A stretch of DNA of 64,000 nt from CAZMFZ01 sp964565665 (GTDB lineage: Bacteria; Bacteroidota; Bacteroidia; Cytophagales; UBA9547). Made by a program: the position numbers and the translations under genes. A model generated the notes under the pieces. That model was given only the letters and a program-made list of their open reading frames with translations. It had not been told where the DNA came from and did no database searches. Shown here one piece after another: positions 17,307 to 27,100 of the stretch (position 1 is the first letter of the stretch; the number at the start of each line of letters is the position of its first letter). The stretch is from NCBI GenBank assembly GCA_964565665.1, contig CAZMFZ010000002.1, positions 3,993-67,992 on the forward strand, read 5' to 3'.

Positions 17307-17435
17307 CCCCTCTCCAGGGAGAGGGGAAGGGGGTGAGGTCTTTACCGCTCCCCCTTCGGGAATTGGGGGGCTTTTTAAACGATTAACCAAAATAATTAAT
17401 AATTAAACCGCTTCCACTAACTCCCCTTCTGGGGA
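17307..17435. repeat. cluster of GC-rich REP-like palindromes
   Basis: Three palindromes stand out against AT-rich DNA. CCCCTCTCC-AG-GGAGAGGGG is at 17307-17326. A CCCCC...GGGGG hairpin lies at 17348-17371, followed by CTTTTT. A small TCCCC-TTCT-GGGGA is at 17422-17435. Similar CCCCCTTCGGG/GGGGGGCTTT elements recur after the adhesin gene at 28567-28670, so the giant gene is bracketed by members of the same repeat class. Confidence 0.7.
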
Positions 17436-17547
17436 TGGAGGCAAAACTTACTAAAACAATGAAAAGTAGTTTTACTCTATTCTTCACTTTGATTGCCACT
17501 TTTAGGTTGATAAGGGTACAGGTAAAAGCCCCGTATCTACTGTTAGC

Positions 17548-17820
17548 TCAAAAATCTATGGCAATGAGTTTTAATTCTGTAATGCTTTCAAAGTTTTTAT
17601 CTGCGGTAAGCATAGGAATGTCTAAATATAGAGCTGTTGCGGCTATAATGGCATCAGGAAGTTTTAGCTTGTGTGCTTACATAAGCGTTTTAGTAATTTG
17701 TTATATTTCAGGCAATAGCTCTACAACTAAGCAGTTTTCAAGAAGCCAATTGATTTCACGCTTGTCCTCTGTTGAGAGTCCTTTTTTAGCAAATAATTCA
17801 AGTACGGTAATGACGGAGAC
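17548..17820 (-). pseudogene. PIN-domain (VapC-type) toxin remnant with two in-frame stops
   Basis: Read on the minus strand, one continuous frame encodes the C-terminal two thirds of a PIN-domain ribonuclease. It opens VSVITVLELFAKKGLS, continues LLENCLVVELLPEI, then has TAA, QITKTLM and a second TAA. AHKLKLPDAIIAATAL, YLDIPMLTADKNFESI and a natural TGA complete it. KLPDAIIAATAL is the acidic-core motif of VapC toxins. The N-terminal part with the first catalytic Asp is absent or scrambled. A 46-codon ORF directly upstream (17798-17938, beginning MYREKIISDHV and containing ELKTGKRIKM) could be an antitoxin remnant, but I cannot identify it. The plus-strand ORF over this region is its shadow. 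Confidence 0.72.
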
Positions 17821-18112
17821 CCAAGTTTACTTTGCCCAGATGTTCCGACATTTTAATCCTTTTTCCAGTTTTGAGTTCGGCTTTGTTAGCATTTTGGGGA
17901 GCAATTACATGATCGGAAATAATCTTCTCTCGATACATAATTTATAATTTTATGAACACAAATATAGTAATTAATAAATCAGATTACTTCATTATGCAGA
18001 TTAGCAACATCAAAAAATTGGTATCAGCTAAAGCGACCGGGCTATTCAAAAAAAAAATATTAAAAACTTTAAGTTCACAACCATCAATTATCAACTTCAA
18101 TTAATCAAAATA

Positions 18113-21100
18113 ATGAAAACTAAATTTACCATTCTCCTTTTCTCTCTCTTTGCCGCTTGTAGTTTACGAACGGCTTTTGCTCAAAATCCAATACTTATAA
18201 CTGCTACAGGCGTGGCAGGGAAGTATAGCCAAGATTTTAACACGCTGCCAAATAGCGGTACTAATCCTTCTGCCACCTTCATTAGCAGTAATGATTTTTA
18301 TGGCGTGCCAGGTTTGCGAGGGTTTGTGCAAAATGGAATGCCAAGTATTTCAGGAAGCCCAAAAAGCTATTATGACGATGGCAACTTGGACGGTGCTGTA
18401 CTTACCAACCGTTTTGTGATGAGCTATGGAGCAAGTGGTGACAATGACCGTGCTATTGGAGCGGTCACCTATCGAACTAGGTTTGGATTTCGGTTTAAAA
18501 ACAATACTGGAAAAGTAATTACTAAACTTACCATACAGTATACAGGCGAGCAATGGAGACAAGGTGCTACTTTGTTAAATCCTGGCCTCACGTTTTTTTA
18601 TGTTCCTACCAAGTTCTTCCTGCCTCCGCTACAAAGTTTCAATAACCTAACTGGAAACGTTAAAGTTCCTGAATTGAATTTTTCAGCAATCAGAACTGGG
18701 ATCGTAGCTACACCACTAAATGGCAACGATATTGCCAACCAAAAAGTGATTTTGGCTTCTTTTCCCATAAACTTAGCAAACGGAGATGAAATTCTTTTGG
18801 GTTGGGAAGGCAACGGCACGTTTAATGGCAGCCCCCCTCCAGTTATAGTCCCTTTCGATGATTTTCACGGGCTGGCCATTGACAATTTTTCATTGGTAGC
18901 TGAGGCACAATCATTCCCCACATTCATTTCAGCTAATAACTTTCCACCCACCCTTGCAGAAGGCGGAGGTGTGTACACAGTTAATGTAAATTTGGTGAAC
19001 CCAAGTGCCACATCTAGCACAACAATAGACATAGTGCCATCGCTATCAAGTGCTAATCCTGATGTCAGTGGATTAGATTATAATTACACGCCCTCTACCC
19101 TCACATTTGCTCCGAATCAATCGCAGGCTTCTTTTTTTATCAACATACTTCCGCACACCAATTATTATGGTGTGGGTACTTTCAAACTTGAGATCGCAAA
19201 CTTGAGAGATAATCCTAATGCCATTTATCCCAATGGTATATTCGATGGTAGCAACCCAGGCGTCCCATCATCTATTATCCCTGGTATTGGAGCTCAAATT
19301 TATACTTACAGCGATAATAAATTAAAAACGGAGGTAATTGCAAGTTTCAAATCGGCTCTTAATTTATCATTAGTGGGTAGCGATTTGCAAATTACAGAAG
19401 GTACTGGCAATATTTTTGTTAAATTAAAGATTAAAAATCCTAGCTTGACAGTACCTACCTTAGTACAATTTGATGGAGGCAATTTCATCAGTAAGCCTTT
19501 TCCCGATGCTAATTTCTATGGAGCAGCAAATGCTGATTATGGCATGTTGTTCGATACCCTTTCGGTCTATCCTGCTTCTCCATCTATTATATTTCCAGCT
19601 GGCCTTTACCCTGCTGGGTTCGATGGTGACACCTTGATAGAGGTAAAAATAAAAGACGATTTGATGCCAGAACTAACTGAAAATGCGTTAATAGGAGTGA
19701 ATGTTTCAGGTGGCACTTCCGTATTAGGGAGACAACCAGAGCTAACAGAGCTCAAATTTAAGATTGTTGACAATGATTTTCGAACCAGTGTATCGATTAA
19801 TACTACTATTAATTTTACGAATCCTATTGTGGATGAAGCGGTTGGGAACTATGTACTGAACATCGATTACGACAATTCATTTGTTCCTCAGGCTGCAATT
19901 TTGGGCATAGGGTTTGATGATTTGGCAACCCAAGCATTGGTTGCGCCACCCTCTACTTTAGCCATCGTTAATGGGGCAGATATTTCTTTTACAGACCAAT
20001 TCTTTAACATTCCCGCCAATAGTAAAGGAGTCATTAGTGTTACCATTCCAATTTTAGATAACGTAATTTTCGATCAACCTGTACGCAAAGGAGTTGTAAG
20101 TTTAAAAAGCTTAACAGGAGGCAAAAATCCATTGGTAGGTATTGAATCCGGAGCAACATTTTTTGATCCAAATCCTGTAAATTCAAATAAAAGTCTAGAG
20201 TTGACAATTACCGAAGATGATAATCGTACTAATGTAAATTTTTCTTCAATTGGGTCGACTTCAATAGAAACCATCTCGGGTCCTTTCATCATACCAATTG
20301 TTTTAACCAACCCTAGCCCCACAGATACAACATTCGTAACAATATCAGATGCAGGAGGCGATGCTGTTGCGGGCGTTAATTATACCATTAATAAATTTGT
20401 AATAAAATATCCTCCTGGCTCTACTACCCCTTTGGAAGACATAGCCATTACATTAATTAATAATTTGATGCCAATAAATATTTCTAAAAGGATTCGAATA
20501 CTGATTGCAGGAGTAACAGGCGGACAAGGCAACCCAACATTTTCTAACAACCCTTTTGAATTTACGATCAAAGGAGGCGCTCCCATAAGCATGACACAGG
20601 TAAAAATCCTTAAAATGGGGATTGTGCGCAGTGTATTTGAAAATGTGGGCGTACTTACGTTCAATATAGGAATCTTAAACCCCAGTAAAACGGTACCAAC
20701 GTTTGGTCAGATAGCAGCTTCTAGTAATGGTTCAGCAATAGAGGGAATTAATTACTCGTTCCCCACCACATCATTCAGTTTTCCAGCTACAGGTATAGAC
20801 CCTACCCCTGCTCTCGATGATATTGAAGGTGTGATTACGATGGCTATCAACATTCTTGCAGATGGTATTCCTGCTCGACCAACTTTGACGCTCATTACGC
20901 TAATTAAAAGTGTTTCAGGTGGGGATTTTGCCTCTATTAAGGACACAACTTTAAATATTTTTAGTTTTACAACCAGAATTAGAGATGCAGACCTACAAAC
21001 TTCGATAAGAATTGTGACCAAATCAATCGCTGTTAATGAATCCAGTGGGTTTGCTACGTTCACATTTTCGATTACAAATCCTAGTGCTATCAACCCCACC

Positions 21101-24100
21101 ACGGTTAATCTTAACTTAGCCACTGCCTCGGCCAGTGATGCTGCGTTGAACACCAGTGATTTTACTCTCAATCCTACTCCTTACACAATTGTTTTTCCGG
21201 CCAATTCAGGCGCCAATCAAGTGGTGAATATTCCAATTGTAAACGACAACTCGGTCGAGATACAAGAATTTGCAGTATTTCAATTGGAAAATATTGGTGG
21301 GGGCCTCAATGCAACTACTACTATATTGGGAGGCAATCAAATAGAATTGACTATTAACGATGACGATAAGAGTCCGGTGCTTTCTTTTGATTCTGAAGTT
21401 TCTGGAGCATTTGAAGGAACTATTGCTGTGCGTAAGATAAAAATTTTCAACCCTAGTACTACTTTCCCGACCGTAGTGGATGTGAGTGTTACAGGATTTG
21501 GAGGAGCAGTTTCTGGTGTTAATTACAACCCCATTGCCACCCTTACAGGCGGTTCTTTGGTGAATATTAATGCCTTATTTACAGTTACTTTTCCAGCGGG
21601 TTCTGCCATAACTCAAGACATTAGCATTAAGTTGCTCCAAGATGGCGTTTTCAATAGTGGGTATCAAATTGAATCACGCTTGTTAAATCCAAGAGGGGGA
21701 TCTTCAGCCTCGCTAGATCCGTTAGGTTCCTTCAACAGTTTTAGAATTTTTAATAGCGATCTAGACCTTAGAACTTCAGGAGATGGAACTGCAACGGTCG
21801 TTAATGGATCTTCCAGCACTTTACAAGGCACCCAAATTTGGACTAGCAATAGTGCAAATCAAACTGTAGATATAAACATACGCACTGGAAACCAATTTAC
21901 TGGAAATGGTAGTTCAGCTATCAATAATGTTGATATAGAAATTCCAAGTGGCTGGAATGCCTCCAGTGCTAATGTGCAATTTATTGGCAGAGGCTATGGG
22001 TCAGCTACTTACAATTTAATTGGCAACAGCCTATCCATCCAAAACACCAGTTTGGTTGGGCAGTTTTTTGAATCGCAAGGAACCATTCGAATTAGTGGTT
22101 TGACTACTCCTATACCTGCTTCCAATTCAACTGGTCAATATATATTTGGCATTAAAACTTCTACTAATGGATTTGCACCAGCAAGTATTGCGGGGATTTT
22201 TAATGGTTATGTTACCATTCCTATTGCCCAAGCCAATCAGTTCGGGCAGGGAAAGACATTGGCAGTATCAGGTACGGTACAATCTTTACCAGATGATGTA
22301 ACGGGCAACACCATTACGTTAGCTATGCAAGACAATGACACTCCGTTTTCGGGTATGTTTGTGCAAGCTATAGATAATGTTAGTGGTACTGTAGTTAATA
22401 GAAATTTGCCAAGATATGCCATCGGTGACAGCATTATTGCTTTCGGTACTTTAATAATTACCGACAATGTTTTGAAGGGAATTAGTAGAAACACATTTTT
22501 TGTGGGTAAATCACTAAACTACTATGCTCCTATTATAAAGACATTTGCAGAGCTTACTGGGGCTACTTCTGGCACGCCAACAGCAGTTAAAGATCAGTAT
22601 TCGGGTATGTTGATGCGGGTAAAAAATGTGACCCCCACTGCTCCGATAGGGCCGTTGTGGAACGGTGGCAATGGATTTTTAGTAAAAGATCCATCTGTGA
22701 CCCAAGGTATATTACAATTTACTGGTAATGGTATTTCTCTAACGGCTTTACCTTCTAACTGGAACACAAACTCACCTAATCCAGTAGAATTAATAGGTGT
22801 ATGGCAAGGAGCCATCGTGGGTAGCAATGTGTGGAGCAACATGAATATTCAACCGAGAAATCGCAATGACTTCTTCGCCAACAAATTCACTTGGGATGGC
22901 GGTGCGGGCACTTCGAACTGGAATGATGCGCTCAACTGGAGCCCTGATTTTTTGCCCACTGCCAATGATACGGTTGTGCTTGATAACTCAAATCTGCCAT
23001 TCTTTAGCTACAAGGTAGTGTTGCCTAACACCCCCGTGTTGGTAAACTCAATTAAGATTGAGGCAAATTCAGGTTTGACCATCGCTTTTGAATTGCCAAA
23101 TTCAAATACAGCAAGTTCTGCTCTTAGTTTGAATTCATCATCAATAGCTTTAGAAATAGGTAAAGGTTGCACATTTAAAAACTCATCTGGCATTACAAGC
23201 AGTGTCACTGAGGCAATTGCTTTTACCGGAGGTGGTAAAATAAAAATAGGGAACTTGGGAAGGTACATTCATAATACCTTATCGGCCAGTGCCGGTATAG
23301 TAAATAGATACGTACTGTCTGCTTTGGCAAACAAAGGTATTTTTGAGTTTGATGTGCCAACAAATGCATCATACGACATTGTTACTTCTGGTATATCTTA
23401 TGGCTCACTAAAACTAAGTTCGGTAGCCGCTGGAGGTGCCAAAGTATATAGCACCACAATGACAGCACCCACTACCATATCTGGCTATTTGTTTACAGAT
23501 GCCAATGCTACTTTTGCTCCCTCAGGAGCAGGCAATATGACACTGAAAGGAAATATATACAATTTTGGAAATTGGATACCTACCGCCTCCCAATCCATTA
23601 ATTTCAACCGCACCGATTCGGCTATGGTTGTGGTGGGTAATTCCATTGTATTCAGAAATAATGTAGTGGCCAATGTGCCTGATAGAATAGAACTAAATAT
23701 TCCTATCACAGTAGCAGGAGGCACTTTCTCGCTAACTTCAGGAAAAGTATATTTGAATAATGGTGGATTAAGAATGACCAACTCTGGCAATATCATCGGT
23801 GGTAATGCCAGTAATTATTTTGTTACCAATGGAAAAGACTTTACCAAAGGATATGTAACCCAAAATAATGTTGGTTCTACGGCTTTATTATACCCCATTG
23901 GAAGTATAACTTCTTACACGCCCCTCACCATACAAAATGCGGGTATAATTGATAACTTCAAAGCAAGAACTTTGGACAGCCTATTTGCCAATGCCTCTAA
24001 TGCAGGTGGGCAAACATTCAGTGGGGTAAACCGCACTTGGTTGCTAGAAGAAGAAGTAGCTGGTGGTTCCGCGTTAAACTTAACAACTCAATGGAACACA

Positions 24101-27100
24101 GCAGATGAATTGCCAAGTTTCGACCGCAGCAATTCAGAGATTACATATAGAGTTACCTCAAGCGTATGGCAGCAAACGGCTTTAGGGAGTGCCTCAGGTT
24201 CTAATCCTTATACCCGATCTTTGAATAACTTTACAAGCTTAGCAGGTTTAACAGCTTTTGGTGTGGTTAATTCTACTTCTGGCCTATTTTTAGAGCGTGC
24301 AGATTTTAAGATCAATACTTTATCCACCTGCTCTGGCATTACACTTACCTTCACCGACCTATCTACTGGAGCTAATTCCTTCGCATGGAACTTTGGTGCA
24401 GGTGCTACACCAGCCACAGCCAACACTGCTGGGCCTCATAATGTAGTTTATACTACTACAGGTACTAAAATAGCAAGTTTAGATATCAATGGCGGGGGCG
24501 GTACCAAAACAAAAACAATTACAAACATTACTATTTTGCAATCTGCAAGCATTGCCAATGCTGGTATCAGCCAATCAATATGTGGCACATCTACAACACT
24601 TGCAGCCACTACTCCTACTAACGGCACTGGTGCTTGGTCTTTAGTATCAGGAGGAGGCATTTTGGTGAGTCCTTTTACTACAACCAGTATTACTGCATTA
24701 AACATTCCTCTGCAATCTAGTTCGGTCTTTAAGTGGACAGTTTCAAATCCTCAGTGTCAACCTGGCAGCACTAGTGTGGTTACAGTTACCAATGTTTCGC
24801 CAAGCGTAGCCAATGCAGGTTTAAATCAAACCGTATGCGGCAGTGCAGCAATTTTGTCAGCCAATGTCCTAACTTTTGGAAGTGGGCTTTGGCAAGTGGT
24901 AAGTGGTGCAGGTGCATTTACCAGTGCTTCATTACCTAACACATCGCTTACAGCTTTGGCACTAGGAGCAAATGTATTGAGGTGGAGTACGTTTACGCCA
25001 CTTTGTACTACCACTTCTCTTGTTACCATTACCTCTAACTTCGCCACTACGCCTACTGTCTCTCTACTTTCATCATTAAATAGTACCGTTTGCGCAGGCA
25101 CAGTAATTTCGTTTACATCAACAGGAACTAATGTAGGAGCATCGCCAGTATATAGCTGGTTTAGGAACGGAGCTTTTCAAAACAATGGAACAAATTATTC
25201 TAATGCATTAGCCAACAACGACCAAATCCAAGCTATTGTAAGCGTGACAGGTGGTTGTTTCTTTACAAATACGGCAAGCACGGCAATTTATACAGCTACC
25301 GTCAATCCAAATCTAACACCATCCATCGCTGTAGCTTCTAATACTAATACCGCAGTTTGTTCAGGTACGGGAATTAGCTTCACGGCTACAGGCAGCAATA
25401 TTGCTGGAGGCTTGGCAAGCTATGGTTGGTATAAAAACAATATTTTTCAATCTGTGAGCAATACCTACGCTAGCTCCGTTTTGGCAAACAATGACCAAAT
25501 TACTTCCATTCTTAGTTTAACAGGTGGATGCTTCACAAGTACTACCAGCAGTTCAGTCGCATACACAGCCACGGTAAACCCCAACTTGACAACATCTGTT
25601 ATTTTGACTAGCAATGCCAATTCAGCGGTCTGCTCAGGCACAGGTATCAGCTTCACGGCTACGGGCGTAAATACAGGTACAAGCCCAATGTATGTTTGGA
25701 GCTTGAACGGAACACCCGTACAAACGGGTGCTACCTATAGCAACTCCAATTTGGCAAATAGCGATAATATTCAAGCCTTTATCACGGCAAGTGGTGGTTG
25801 TTTTGCTAACAATACAGCAAGTTCGGCTATTTATGTTAGCACGGTAAGTTCGCCCATATTGCCATCAGTTCTATTGCTATCCTCAACTAATACCAGCGTT
25901 TGTTCAGGTACTGGCATATCCTTTACTGCTACAGGTACTAATTTGGGAACTACACCAGCCTATGGTTGGTACAACAATGGCGATTTGGTTTCAACGGGTT
26001 CAATGTTTAATTCCAATTCTTTAGCCAACGGCAATCAAATACAAGCCATAGTGACAGCTAAGGGAGGTTGTTTTTCGACTCCATCAGCTAGTTCTGCCAT
26101 ATTCGTTGCCAGTATCAATCCTGTATTTACACCAAATATAATTGTGTCAAGCACCAATACCACCGTTTGTTCAAGCGTACTTATAGGCTTCACAGCTACA
26201 GGCAGCAATGCAGGTGCTACGCCTACTTATGCTTGGTATAATAATGGAGCTTTTATAGGTGCAAGTTCTGTCTTTAGCAGCACGAGTTTATTTAATAATG
26301 ACATAATCACGGCAGCCTTAACGGTGTCTAGCGGTTGTTTTAGCAGCAATACGGCTACTTCCAATGCGGTAACAATCAATATCTTGCCTTCGGTTAGCCC
26401 TACAGTGCTGATACCGACCACATTACCTGCTGTATGTGCTGGCGGGAGTGTTACGGTTACCAGTGCCATAGCCAATGCGGGCATTATCACCCCTGTTTAT
26501 ACTTGGTTCAAAAACGGCACAGCCACAGGGATAGCCACAAACACTTATATATATGTACCCGTAAATGGAGACCAAGTAAGTGTTAAGGTAGCCACCGATG
26601 GCCAATGTACTGCTCTAACAACCATTACATCTAATAGCTTGGTACTTAACACTACCTTGCCGCTTACGCCCACTGTTAGCATTATAGCAACTGGAGGAAC
26701 TACACTTTGTGGGGGAAATACTTCATCATTCACAAGCACGATTGCCAATGGCGGGGCGACCCCAGTTTACACATGGTATGTAAATGAGGTAGCACAGGCC
26801 AACACGCTTTCTACTTTCAATTTCATTCCTAGTGGCAGCGACAATGTAAAACTGCAATTGACTACTTCAGAGCTTTGTGTTACCACAATTACAGCTGCGT
26901 CAAATGTGGTAAACCTCACCGTTACATTGTCATTAATCCCGCAAATTGTGCTTACAAGTTCGGCAACTATACTTTGCGAAGGTGCAGTCGTAACTATTAC
27001 CTCTGCCATCAGCAATGCAGGTTCTGCTCCTACTTATCTATGGGTTAAAAATGGATTGTCAATTGCGAACGGTATTGATCGATATATATTCACCCCTACG

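Larger units (their letters stand above)
16579..17547. other. gene-poor decay region
   Basis: Almost 1 kb without a credible gene. The longest ORF, on the minus strand at 16857-17054, has no recognisable domain or start context. The right part carries short direct repeats and GC-rich palindromes listed separately. It may be the remains of deleted genes next to the VapC-like pseudogene. No tRNA or rRNA is seen. Confidence 0.45.

Noticed and set aside
17548..17820. In-frame TAA codons as stop-codon reassignment
   Set aside because: TAA ends many intact genes in this window (for example the ctaB-cluster and GH24 genes), so the code is standard and the PIN gene is simply broken.
17435..17947. 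170-codon plus-strand ORF in the gene-poor region
   Set aside because: It is antisense to the PIN-domain remnant, whose minus-strand reading gives recognisable VapC motifs; the plus-strand translation has none.
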